The notes below the pieces were generated by a model. The model was given only the letters and a program-made list of their open reading frames with translations. It was not told the DNA's origin and made no database searches. Positions 5,566 through 12,720 of a stretch of DNA of 15,072 nt are shown piece after piece (position 1 is the stretch's first letter; every line of letters begins with the position of its first letter). Origin of the DNA: an uncultured Eubacteriales bacterium (GTDB lineage Bacteria > Bacillota > Clostridia > Oscillospirales > Acutalibacteraceae); assembly GCA_934615635.1 (NCBI GenBank), contig CAKTTT010000042.1:1-15072 (forward strand), given 5' to 3'. The position numbers and the translations under genes are program-made.

Positions 5566-6120
5566 TTATCGGCCACCGTCCGCCATCGTCTGCAGCGGAC
5601 ATTCCAACTGGCAGTCACAGGGCTCCTTCTCCACATGGGACTGGTTGTATTCCCGCGCTTCCACGCAGCCCATGGCGCGATAGAATGCCTGGCTTTCCAC
5701 CGCCGAATGACCGGATATATACAGCTTCGCCGCTCCCCTTTCTCTGGCCCAGTCCATGGCCGAGCGGAACAGCGTGCGGCCGATCCCCTTCCCCCGCATA
5801 TCCTCCGATACATGCAGGCTGGACAAATCGAGATATTCCCGATTGCTCCCAAAGAGGCCGGACTCCACGGAAACGAAGCCCTTGAGTTCCTCGTGTACGA
5901 ACGCGCCCATCACCAGGCCGCCGGTTTCGACGGTATTATGCAGGCAGCGGACCAGCTCCGCGTAGTCCTCCTCCGTCCAGTCGTCGATAAAAGCCACATC
6001 CTGCACGCACCACGCCCCGCCGGCCTTCCGCCAGCATTTGGTCACCTTTTGCCGTCGGATAAAGTGCCGGAACAGCGCCCGGTTGATTTCTTCCCCTGAC
6101 AGCACCTTGTAAAAGAGCAT
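5566..6120 (-). CDS. GNAT-family N-acetyltransferase
   Basis: 184 residues. The GNAT core is visible: beta strands around GLVMGAFVHEELKGFVSVE, LDLSSLHVSEDMRGKGIGRTLF carrying the acetyl-CoA pyrophosphate-binding R-x-x-G-x-G (MRGKGIG), and a C-terminal AKLYISGHSAVESQAFYRAMGC segment with the usual final strand and Tyr. The protein is predicted cytosolic. The frame extends upstream, but AAGGAGG 6-7 bases before the ATG at 6120 fixes the start. The acceptor substrate is unknown; the Cys-containing C-terminus (EKEPCDCQLECP) is unusual. Neighbours on both sides point in the opposite direction, so it is probably a single-gene transcript. Confidence 0.85.
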   Translation of the reverse strand: MLFYKVLSGEEINRALFRHFIRRQKVTKCWRKAGGAWCVQDVAFIDDWTEEDYAELVRCLHNTVETGGLVMGAFVHEELKGFVSVESGLFGSNREYLDLSSLHVSEDMRGKGIGRTLFRSAMDWARERGAAKLYISGHSAVESQAFYRAMGCVEAREYNQSHVEKEPCDCQLECPLQTMADGGR

Positions 6121-6676
6121 CCTCTTCCTCCTTCTTTCCCGTCGTGTTTCACCAGCCAAAGTCCTGGAACCCCGGTGGAAAACGGTGGACTCGATTTCCC
6201 CGGTTCTCAGGCTTGTAGCCCGTGGTCTCCCTTTTCAGGGGATAGCCGACGGGATCCGGTTTTTCTCCATTGCGCTCAAGCCGCAGGGGAGTGGGGCATA
6301 CACCCCCATTTGAAAGCCGAGTCCCGGCCCGGAAAGCCCAACGCCGACGACGCAAAACGGATTGCCAAATTCAAAGCGGGGGGAACCGCGGCCGCCATCC
6401 CGGCCGATACCGCCGAAGAGCGTTGGGATTCTTGAATCCATCAACGCCCTCGTCCACCACAAAAACGGCAGCCGTGAACCGCCCCTTCCCTGGGAATCCC
6501 CTGTTTTCCGGCGACATACCCTCGGCTTTCCCTGCGTATGCCCCTCCCCTTCAGTCTATCCGGATGCCGGCCCGCTGTCAACCATCCTTCTTCCGCCCCC
6601 CTCCTTCGACGGCTTCCTGTCTTTTTCTTCCTCCCCATATGCTAGGATGGAGGAAACGGAAAGAGGAGGGATGGAT
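6121..6676. other. Long non-coding gap with one clear dyad
   Basis: About 550 bases between divergent genes, with no supportable ORF: the rightward open frame from 6362 lacks an SD and protein-like sequence until the phosphoesterase start. The only strong motif is CGTTG-GGATTC-tt-GAATCC-at-CAACG (6421-6446), a near-perfect dyad with a 2-base centre. A weak extended -10 (TGCTAGGAT, 6640-6648) precedes the phosphoesterase SD and may be its promoter. The rest shows nothing recognisable and could be decayed coding DNA. Confidence 0.4.
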
Positions 6677-7792
6677 ATGAGCCGGGTCAGACGTCGGTTT
6701 TCCCGCGGTGCGGCGGCCGCCGTCCTCCTGTCCTTTGCGGTGCTGGCGGGCGCTCTCCTGTGGCTCTCCCCCCTGGGCGCCCAATGGGCGGAGGAAGCGG
6801 CGGCCGCCATGTCCCATTTTCGCCAGTATATGCGCCAAACCGGGACGGCTGTCTCCGATGCCGCCTCCTCCCCGCTTCCCTCCGCCACCCGTCCCACGGG
6901 AACAGGCTCCACGTCCTCCGCCTCCTCTCCCGCCGGGCCGCTGCCCACCCAAACCGACGAGCCGGAAACAGAAACGGTGACGCTGGCCTGGATCAGCGAT
7001 ACCCAGCTTTATTCCGAGAGCTATCCGGCCGTTTTTGATTCCATGACCGGCTGGCTGGCCGACAATGCGGAAAAGGAGGGGATTCGTTATCTCCTGCACA
7101 CCGGCGACGTGGTGAACAACCGCAACAGCGACGGCCAATGGGACAACGCCGTCGCCGCCATGAACCGGCTGGAGGGCCGACTGCCTTATCTCATCTCCGC
7201 CGGCAACCACGATGTGGGCGCGCCCACCGGAAATTACGACCGCTTTACCACCCGCTTCGGCCGGAAAGAGCCGGAAGGCGGCGGGCTGTGGGAAGGCGGC
7301 AAGGGCCAATACGCCCTTTTGGACGCAGGTGGCCTTTCCTTTCTCATCGTGATGATGGGCTACGGTACCGGGGATGAGGGCATCGCCTGGACAAACAGCC
7401 TGCTGGCCCAGTATCCCGACCGTTACGCCATCCTGGGAGTACATAGCTATATGCACGAAACCGGCGTCCTCACCACCCTGGGCAAGGGAATCTACCAGCA
7501 GATCGTGGTTCCCAACCCCAACGTGCGGCTGGTTGTCTGCGGCCATCATCACGCCGCCGGGCGTAAGGCCACCGAGCTGGACGACGACGGGGACGGCAAG
7601 CCCGACCGGACCGTTTACCAGATGCTGGCGGATTATCAGGACGCGGGCCAGGGAGGCGGCGGCTTTATGCGCCTGCTGACCTTCGATAAGGCGGCCAACC
7701 GGCTGCGGGTGCGCACCTATTCCCCTTATCTGGACAAAACCTCCTTTTATGAGGATCCGGATATCGATACCTTCGATCTGCCTCTCTTTTGA
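6677..7792 (+). CDS. Membrane-anchored calcineurin-like metallophosphoesterase
   Basis: 371 residues. The N-terminus is RRRFSRG followed by a hydrophobic helix (about 11-30): an uncleaved anchor or signal peptide. A Ser/Thr/Pro-rich linker follows (about 55-98). The metallophosphoesterase core follows the family order: ISDTQ (D108), HTGD (141-144), GNHD (176-179), VHSY (H256) and CGHHHA (289-293). The first motif has Gln where most members have His (D-x-Q rather than D-x-H), a variant known in one subgroup of secreted phosphohydrolases. The protein should hydrolyse phosphoesters outside the membrane using a dimetal centre; its substrate is unknown. AGGAGG is 7 bases before the ATG at 6677, better than for the ATG at 6671. 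It is followed by carD with its own likely promoter. Confidence 0.88.
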   Translation: MSRVRRRFSRGAAAAVLLSFAVLAGALLWLSPLGAQWAEEAAAAMSHFRQYMRQTGTAVSDAASSPLPSATRPTGTGSTSSASSPAGPLPTQTDEPETETVTLAWISDTQLYSESYPAVFDSMTGWLADNAEKEGIRYLLHTGDVVNNRNSDGQWDNAVAAMNRLEGRLPYLISAGNHDVGAPTGNYDRFTTRFGRKEPEGGGLWEGGKGQYALLDAGGLSFLIVMMGYGTGDEGIAWTNSLLAQYPDRYAILGVHSYMHETGVLTTLGKGIYQQIVVPNPNVRLVVCGHHHAAGRKATELDDDGDGKPDRTVYQMLADYQDAGQGGGGFMRLLTFDKAANRLRVRTYSPYLDKTSFYEDPDIDTFDLPLF

Positions 7793-7843
7793 TTTCCGCG
7801 TTCAGCTTTGGCGAAATTGCCCATGGCATTTTTCTGGAAAATC

Positions 7844-7852
7844 TGTTATACT
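7844..7852 (+). promoter_or_regulatory. Extended -10 promoter upstream of carD
   Basis: TGTTATACT (7844-7852) is an extended -10 (TGn plus TATACT). The -35 region at 17-base spacing (TGGCAT, 7824-7829) is poor, as is common for extended -10 promoters. The predicted start near 7859 puts the following terminator-like hairpin at the very 5' end of the carD transcript. Confidence 0.55.
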
Positions 7853-7864
7853 AAGTTTGTTATC

Positions 7865-7921
7865 AACGTGTAGTTTGCTTTGTGGAACGTAAGTCCAGTT
7901 GAAGCAAGCTGCACGTTTTTT
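7865..7921 (+). terminator. Intrinsic terminator/attenuator in carD 5' UTR
   Basis: Left arm 7865-7880 and right arm 7902-7917 pair over all 16 positions (14 Watson-Crick, 2 G-U) around a 21-base loop that itself contains TGGA/TCCA. The right arm runs into TTTTTT (7916-7921). This is a convincing intrinsic terminator 40 bases upstream of the carD ATG. Either it ends the phosphoesterase transcript, or, if the extended -10 at 7844 is used, it is an attenuator inside the carD leader. Confidence 0.75.
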
Positions 7922-7960
7922 ACTGGCAGAGATGCCGCGTTCCGGAAAGGAGAGGCTAAT

Positions 7961-8479
7961 ATGTTCCAGATAAACGACACGGTGGTGTACGGCGCCCAGG
8001 GGGTCTGCCGGATCGAGGAGATCAGCAAGCGGGAGATGGCGGGCAAGGCCATGGAATACTACGTCCTCAAACCGGTGTACGACAGCAATTCCACCCTTTT
8101 TGTGCCGGTTTCCAACGACAAGCTCACCGCCAAGATGCGGCGGGTTTCCTCCCCGGAGGAGATCGTCGCCCTCATCAGTTCCATGCCGGGGGAGAATGCG
8201 GAGTGGATCGAGAATGAAAACGAGCGAAAGGAGCGGTATAAGGAGGCCATCGCCCGGGGAAATCGCCGGGAACTGATCCAGATCATCAAATCGCTCTACC
8301 TCCATCAGCAGAAGCTGCAGGAAAAGGGCAAGCGCCTGCATCTGGCCGACGACCGGATTTTCCGGGAGGCGGAACGGATGCTCTACGACGAGTTTGCCCT
8401 GGTGCTCCATATCAAGCGGGAGCAGGTGCTTCCCTTCATCCTCCAGCAGCTTGGGGCGGAGGAAAAGGAGGGGGCCTGA
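7961..8479 (+). CDS. carD: CarD-family transcriptional regulator
   Basis: 172 residues, the usual size for CarD/CdnL-type proteins. The N-terminal RNA-polymerase-interacting Tudor-like CarD_TRCF domain is seen in FQINDTVVYGAQGVCRIEEI and YYVLKPVYDSNSTLFVPVSN (about 1-60). The C-terminal helical domain (about 75-165) contains RKERYKEAIARGNRRELIQIIKSLY and RIFREAERMLYDEFAL, typical of this family. It is expected to bind the RNA polymerase beta subunit and modulate promoter open-complex formation. AAAGGAGAGG precedes the ATG at 7961 with good spacing. The hairpin in its leader may control it. No terminator directly follows the gene; the next one on this strand is at 9111-9144. Confidence 0.92.
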   Translation: MFQINDTVVYGAQGVCRIEEISKREMAGKAMEYYVLKPVYDSNSTLFVPVSNDKLTAKMRRVSSPEEIVALISSMPGENAEWIENENERKERYKEAIARGNRRELIQIIKSLYLHQQKLQEKGKRLHLADDRIFREAERMLYDEFALVLHIKREQVLPFILQQLGAEEKEGA

Positions 8480-9110
8480 TCACAAGGCCGGCGATCATAC
8501 TCTCTGCCGCGGCGGCGGCATCTGGCGGGTGGAAGGCGGCATGTGCGCCCTGACCCGTCACGATACCGGCTGGGAGAAAGCCCTCCGGATGTTCGGTCGA
8601 ATGTCCAGGCAGATTACCGCAGTCCCGCCAAGCGGACAGCCGAGCGGAGGGCGGCGAAATCGTCCGGCGGCCCTCCTGAAGCCGGACCGGGCGAACTTTA
8701 TCCGTGGCCTCCAGACTCCCCCCGACCGGCTCCGGCGGGAGCTATACGAGGAGCCCTGTCTCCATACGAAAAAATCGAATGGATCCGGGTAAACAAAGCC
8801 CGTGTATCTCCGGCGGCGGGAAAAGAACCGCCGCCGGGGAAATCGCCTACGGCCAACAGGCGCGGCGCTTCTTTCACGGAGGGATTTCCGCCGTGCTGGG
8901 CCTGCCTATGGATCAGGCGGAAGCCTATATCGCCGCCCCTGGAAAGCCCTGGTAATGCGGACGATTTGGCCGATGCCTTGCTCATGCGCCGCGCCCTATA
9001 GGGATACGGGCCGTATCCCGCCAAGGATACGGCGCATTGCAGCGGCGGGAGGAGGCCGGTGTGCGAGTCCCGCCCGTGGCTCTCCCCTCGATCCCTCCTC
9101 CTGAAACAGC
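8480..9110. other. 630-base stretch without an intact gene, possible decayed gene
   Basis: Long frames exist (for example 8543-9001, 152 codons) but are rich in Pro/Arg/Gly, lack an SD and match no family I recognise. Natural-looking fragments occur in different plus-strand frames: YEKIEWIRVNKARV (about 8762-8803), then GISAVLGLPMDQAEAYIAA (about 8881-8937) in another frame, then GNADDLADALLMRRAL ending at a TAG (8999-9001) in the first frame. This pattern suggests a frameshifted remnant. The stretch ends at a plus-strand intrinsic terminator, so it could alternatively be a long 3' UTR or a non-coding RNA. Confidence 0.35.
9001..9032. repeat. Palindrome GGGATACGG-g-CCGTATCCC plus third copy
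   Basis: GGGATACGG (9001-9009) and CCGTATCCC (9011-9019) form a perfect 9-bp palindrome with a 1-base centre. A third, direct copy GGATACGG follows at 9025-9032. It begins right after the TAG of the possible gene remnant. Its function is unknown; it could be a protein-binding site or part of a folded RNA. Confidence 0.55.
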
Positions 9111-9144
9111 AAGCCGAACAGACCTAGGTCTGTTCGGCTTTTTT
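9111..9144 (+). terminator. 30-base perfect palindromic terminator overlapping araC end
   Basis: Bases 9111-9140 are perfectly self-complementary (two 14-base arms around TA), and the plus strand continues in T to 9144, giving a strong rightward terminator. The araC stop (TAG, 9126-9124) lies at the palindrome centre, so the last araC codons form one arm. On the minus strand the tail is GGCTTGCTGTTTC, weaker but possibly usable, so it may serve both directions. Confidence 0.85.
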
Positions 9145-9969
9145 CGTCTGCCGCCGGTATTCTCCCGGCGTCATCCCGGTCAGCTTTCGGAAGGACTGGG
9201 AGAAATAGGATTGAGATGAGAAGCCGGTAAAGCCCGCCACCTGGGAAATGGAATAATCGGTGGTTTTCAGCAGGCTCCGGCTCTCCTCGATCCGACGGGC
9301 GATCAGGTAGTTGATCGGTGAGATGCCGTAATCCTCCGTGAAGGCGTGGGACAGGTAGTATTTGCTCACATGGGCGGCCTCCGCCAACTGATCCAGGGTC
9401 AACGGCTCCTGGTACCGCTCGTCAATCAGCCGCTTGACGTGGCTGCTCACCACGCTGGCCCGCCGGGAGGAGGCCACCTCCATCCCGAAATCCGTCAGCC
9501 GGATCATCAGGATGATCAGCACCTCCAAAATATCCTGACAGACGGTATCCCGGTACGGCCGATCGGTTTCCGCCTCCCTCAGCAGGGTGCTGAGATAAAA
9601 CAGGATCCTCTCCCGCTGCTCCCGAAAGCTGAAAACCGAATACCCCTCCGGCGCCGCCGGCTGATGAAAGGAAAAAAACACCCCGTCGATCCCCAGCACG
9701 ATATATTCCAGCGGCCGGTCGGCCAGGGACAGCTCGGTATGAGGGACGTTGGGGTTGATGATGACCATATCGTTTTCCCTCACCGGGAAGGTGGTATCCT
9801 CCACCAAAAAACGACCCTCTCCGTGGAGAACATAAAAGAATTCGGTAAAATAATGGGTGTGCAGCGTGCTGTGCCAGTCGTTTTCATATTTGGCGCTGGT
9901 CACATACAGCAGCTTTGCCTCCACCGGCTTTTCCCGGTCATCCGACAACGTATACAGGCGATTGCTCAC
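9124..9969 (-). CDS. AraC-family transcriptional regulator
   Basis: 281 residues. The N-terminal cupin-like sensor domain (about 15-110) contains HTHYFTEFFYVLHGEGRF and NDMVIINPNVPHTE, with the His residues usual for these pockets. The C-terminal double HTH (about 180-275) contains PLTLDQLAEAAHVSKYYLSHAF and the signature YSISQVAGFTGFSSQSYFSQSFRKLTGMTPGEYRR. The start is GTG at 9969 with GGGAGGAGG about 7 bases upstream. It is divergent from a sugar ABC operon, the usual layout for a regulator of that operon; the effector would be a sugar, possibly galacto-N-biose or lacto-N-biose, by context only. Confidence 0.92.
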   Translation of the reverse strand: MSNRLYTLSDDREKPVEAKLLYVTSAKYENDWHSTLHTHYFTEFFYVLHGEGRFLVEDTTFPVRENDMVIINPNVPHTELSLADRPLEYIVLGIDGVFFSFHQPAAPEGYSVFSFREQRERILFYLSTLLREAETDRPYRDTVCQDILEVLIILMIRLTDFGMEVASSRRASVVSSHVKRLIDERYQEPLTLDQLAEAAHVSKYYLSHAFTEDYGISPINYLIARRIEESRSLLKTTDYSISQVAGFTGFSSQSYFSQSFRKLTGMTPGEYRRQTKKAEQT

Positions 9970-10029
9970 TCTGTTACCTCCTCCCTGTCAAAATCTTGCT
10001 TCCATCCCCTCCGTCTATCCTTCTTCCAT

Positions 10030-10058
10030 AGTATACACGATTTGAAAATAATCGGCAA
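10030..10058 (-). promoter_or_regulatory. Promoter of araC
   Basis: Minus strand: TTGCCG (10058-10053), a 17-base spacer and TATACT (10035-10030), giving a start near 10023 and a leader of about 55 nt before the GTG. Confidence 0.7.
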
Positions 10059-10147
10059 GTTATCTATTTCTTTTCGTGTATCCGGCGAGGACATGGGTAT
10101 AATAAGTACCGTATGCGCCATATTTGCTTTTTATAACAGTTATCTAT
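10033..10147. promoter_or_regulatory. Candidate AraC operator cluster
   Basis: Two motif pairs are seen. ATACACGA (10033-10040) and TCGTGTAT (10074-10081) form a perfect 8-bp inverted repeat flanking the araC promoter. AGTTATCTAT occurs as an exact 10-base direct repeat at 10058-10067 and 10138-10147, 80 bases apart, the first abutting the araC -35. AraC proteins often bind direct repeats and loop DNA; assignment to this regulator is inference. Confidence 0.5.
10098..10103 (+). promoter_or_regulatory. Consensus -10 facing the sugar operon, weak -35
   Basis: TATAAT (10098-10103) is a perfect -10, but the -35 position (about 10075-10080, CGTGTA) is non-consensus and overlaps the TCGTGTAT half-site. 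This is the arrangement expected for an AraC-activated promoter. It would give a leader of about 215 nt for the binding-protein gene. Confidence 0.4.
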
Positions 10148-10230
10148 CTAAATTTTGTTAATCAAATAATGTAAATTTATAAAGTTTACCGAAAATGACA
10201 ATATATATAAAATCTTGCGCAATATAAGCA

Positions 10231-10258
10231 TTGAACGGCCATGCAAAATCGCTATACT
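10231..10258 (+). promoter_or_regulatory. Promoter of the sugar ABC operon
   Basis: TTGAAC (10231-10236), a 16-base spacer and TATACT (10253-10258). The predicted start near 10265 leaves a leader of about 60 nt ending in AAGGAGG before the ATG at 10326. Confidence 0.65.
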
Positions 10259-10325
10259 GGAATTGTAGACAAAAGCAGATCGTTGTCGGACCACGTTATT
10301 GTATACAGTATAAGGAGGAAACGCT

Positions 10326-11666
10326 ATGAAAAAAGCCATTGCTCTCGGTTTGTCATCCGCCCTGATTCTAACCCTGTTCGCCGGCTGCAAGGCCCCGGAG
10401 GATACCGGTTCCGGCAGCGGCAGCAAAAAGATCACCCTGAAGGTGGCGGCTCTGGAATCCGCTTACGGCGCCGATATGTGGAAGCAGATCAAGGCCGCTT
10501 TCGAAGCGGAAAACGAAGGCGTTACCGTCGAATTGACCATCGACAAGAATCTGGAAGACGTTATCAGCCCGGACATGAAGGCGGGCAACTACCCCGATGT
10601 GATACACCTGGCCACCGGCCGACCCCTGGCCCTGACCGAAACCATGACCAAGGACAACGCGCTGCGGGATCTGTCCGCCATCCTGGAGATGACCGTGCCT
10701 GGCGAAAACGTCAAGGTGAAGGATAAGATCCTCCCCGGCTTCCTGGACACCTCTCTCACCAAGCCCTATTCCGACGGTAAAACCTATCTCATGCCCATGT
10801 TCTACGGCCCCTGCGGTCTGTTCTACAACGCCGGCCTCTTCCAACAAAAGGGCTGGGAGGTTCCCAAGACCTGGGATGAAATGTGGGAGCTGGGCGAGAA
10901 GGCCAAGGCGGAGGGGATCGCGCTCTTCACCTATCCCACCACCGGCTACTTCGACGCTTTCTTCTACGGCCTGATGTACTCCATCGGCGGAGACGCTTTC
11001 TTCCAGAAGGCCACCCATTACGCCGAGGGAGTGTGGGACAGCGCCGAGGCTACCCAGCTCTTCGACATCGTTTCCAAGCTGGCCTCCTACACCGAGAAAA
11101 CCACCGTCGCCAACGCCAACAATGAGAGCTATCTGAAAAATCAGCAGCTCATTCTCGACAACAAGGCGCTCTTCATGCCCAACGGCACCTGGGTGGTGGG
11201 CGAGATGGTGGACGTTCCCAGAGCGGACGGCTTTGCGTGGGGCTTCGCCCCCATCCCCGCCGTCAAGTCCGGCGGCGACCTGTACTCCTACACCTTCTTT
11301 GAGCAGATCTGGAGCCCGAAGGAAGCCAAGAATCCCGAACTGGCGGACAAATTCATCGCCTTCCTGTATTCCGACAAGGCCGCGGATATCTTCCGCTCCA
11401 ATAAGGACAATCCCGCCATCCAGCCCATCACCGGCATCAGCGACAAGCTGGAAGGGGAGAGCAAAATGATGTACGGCATTTACGACGACGGCACCGTGAA
11501 GCCCGCCCTGGGCGCCTTCGCCACCACCGATCCGGTGGAGGGTGTCAGCATGGCCGCTTCCCTGTTCGACACGGTCAACAGCCTGGTCAGCGGCGATAAG
11601 ACGGTGGCCGACTGGAAAGCGGCGGTCAAGGCCGCCAGCGACAAGCTGCGCGCGGCGCTGAAGTGA
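10326..11666 (+). CDS. Carbohydrate ABC transporter substrate-binding lipoprotein
   Basis: 446 residues, standard for family 1 extracellular solute-binding proteins. The signal peptide ends in lipobox LFAGC (lipidated Cys21), followed by a Gly/Ser linker. The body shows the bilobed SBP pattern: TLKVAALESAYGADMWKQIKAAFEAEN, NYPDVIHLATG, then LFYNAGLFQQKGWEVPKTWDEMWELGEKAKAEGIALFTY, which recalls NgcE/GltA-type amino-sugar binding proteins. It captures a glycan outside the membrane and delivers it to the two permeases downstream. The GH112 phosphorylase further downstream suggests galacto-N-biose/lacto-N-biose as ligand, but this is context only. A terminator-like hairpin after the gene would make it the most abundant product of the operon. 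Confidence 0.92.
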   Translation: MKKAIALGLSSALILTLFAGCKAPEDTGSGSGSKKITLKVAALESAYGADMWKQIKAAFEAENEGVTVELTIDKNLEDVISPDMKAGNYPDVIHLATGRPLALTETMTKDNALRDLSAILEMTVPGENVKVKDKILPGFLDTSLTKPYSDGKTYLMPMFYGPCGLFYNAGLFQQKGWEVPKTWDEMWELGEKAKAEGIALFTYPTTGYFDAFFYGLMYSIGGDAFFQKATHYAEGVWDSAEATQLFDIVSKLASYTEKTTVANANNESYLKNQQLILDNKALFMPNGTWVVGEMVDVPRADGFAWGFAPIPAVKSGGDLYSYTFFEQIWSPKEAKNPELADKFIAFLYSDKAADIFRSNKDNPAIQPITGISDKLEGESKMMYGIYDDGTVKPALGAFATTDPVEGVSMAASLFDTVNSLVSGDKTVADWKAAVKAASDKLRAALK

Positions 11667-11750
11667 TCATCCGGCAGAGAAGCTGAACCCGGTATACACC
11701 TGCCGTTTCGCGGAGGGACACCCGCTCCGTCCGCGGCCGTAAAGGCGTGA

Positions 11751-11787
11751 AATAACGGTGGGCGTCCCGACGCCCACCGTTATTTTT
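11751..11787 (+). terminator. Intra-operon terminator after the binding-protein gene
   Basis: A 16-bp perfect inverted repeat (11751-11766 and 11769-11784, effectively 15 bp with a 4-base loop) runs into TATTTTT (11781-11787). It sits between the binding-protein gene and the first permease, where partial termination commonly sets a high binding-protein to permease ratio. Confidence 0.85.
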
Positions 11788-11810
11788 CCTGATGATAGGA
11801 GAGTGAGCAC

Positions 11811-12701
11811 ATGCCAAAACAAAAGGGGCGGGGCCGCTTCATCTTTTTTTGCGTCGCGCCCGCCGTCATCCTGTTTTTCATCTTTATGATCATCCCCACC
11901 ATACAGGTTTTCTGGATGTCGCTGTATAAATGGGGCGGCTATTCCAGCGAAAAAACCTTTGTGGGTCTGCAGAATTTCAAGACGCTGATGAGCGATGCCC
12001 GATTCCTGCAATCCTTTCAGAACACGGTGCTGCTCATTGTGATCGTCACCATCGTCACCATGGCCTTCGCCCTGGTGTTCGCGGGGATCCTGACCCGGGA
12101 GCGGTTCCGGGGGCAAGGCTTTTTCCGGGTGATCTTCTATATCCCCAACATCCTCTCGGTGGTGGTTATCGCCGCCATCTTCAATGCGATCTACGATCCC
12201 AACAACGGCCTGCTCAACAGCTTCCTCAAGCTGTTCGGCGCGGGGAAGGACCCGGTGCTGTGGCTGGGCGACCAGAAAATCGTCATCTTCAGCATCGCCA
12301 TCGCTCTGATCTGGCAGGCTATCGGCTATTACATGGTGATGTACATGGCCTCCATGTCCGCCGTGCCGGAAAGCCTGTATGAAAGCGCCGGCCTGGAGGG
12401 TGCGGGTAAGGTCCGCCAGTTCTTCCAAATCACCATCCCGCTGATCTGGACCAACATCCGCACCACCCTGACCTTCTTCATCATCAGCAGCATAAACCTC
12501 AGCTTCCTGCTAGTGAAGGCCATGACCGGCGGCGGGCCGGACGGCTCGACGGAGGTTTTCCTCAGCTATATGTATTCCCAGGCCTATACCAACTCCTCCT
12601 ACGGCTACGGCATGGCCATAGGGGTGGTGGTGTTCATCTTCTCCTTCGCGCTGTCGGCCATCGTCAACGCCGTGACCAAGCGCGAGCCGCTGGAATACTG
12701 A
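11811..12701 (+). CDS. Sugar ABC transporter permease (MalF/UgpA type)
   Basis: 296 residues with about six membrane segments; the first is FFCVAPAVILFFIFMIIPTIQVFWMSLY (about 11-40). The cytoplasmic EAA loop, ESAGLEGAGKVRQFFQITIPLI (about 190-212), is the ATPase coupling helix with the conserved Gly and I-P pattern. AGGAG precedes the ATG with 9-base spacing. It lies 19 bases upstream of the second permease, so the two are co-transcribed and should form the heterodimeric channel. No ATPase gene is present; a shared MsmX/MsiK-like ATPase elsewhere is expected. Confidence 0.93.
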   Translation: MPKQKGRGRFIFFCVAPAVILFFIFMIIPTIQVFWMSLYKWGGYSSEKTFVGLQNFKTLMSDARFLQSFQNTVLLIVIVTIVTMAFALVFAGILTRERFRGQGFFRVIFYIPNILSVVVIAAIFNAIYDPNNGLLNSFLKLFGAGKDPVLWLGDQKIVIFSIAIALIWQAIGYYMVMYMASMSAVPESLYESAGLEGAGKVRQFFQITIPLIWTNIRTTLTFFIISSINLSFLLVKAMTGGGPDGSTEVFLSYMYSQAYTNSSYGYGMAIGVVVFIFSFALSAIVNAVTKREPLEY

Positions 12702-12720
12702 GAAAGGAGCGTACGCCGGC

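Noticed and set aside
6578..7552. 324-codon minus-strand open frame opposite the phosphoesterase
   Set aside because: Antisense to conserved metal-binding motifs, low-complexity Gly/Arg stretches, no start signal.
8543..9001. 152-codon plus-strand open frame
   Set aside because: No SD, mostly Pro/Arg/Gly low-complexity sequence, no family recognised; treated as part of a possible remnant instead.
9046..9086. tRNA-like GTGCGAGTCCC stretch
   Set aside because: No T-loop TTCRA, no acceptor stem and no anticodon arm could be fitted.
8480..9110. RNase P RNA, tmRNA or SRP RNA ending at the 9111 terminator
   Set aside because: The conserved core sequences of these RNAs were looked for and not seen.
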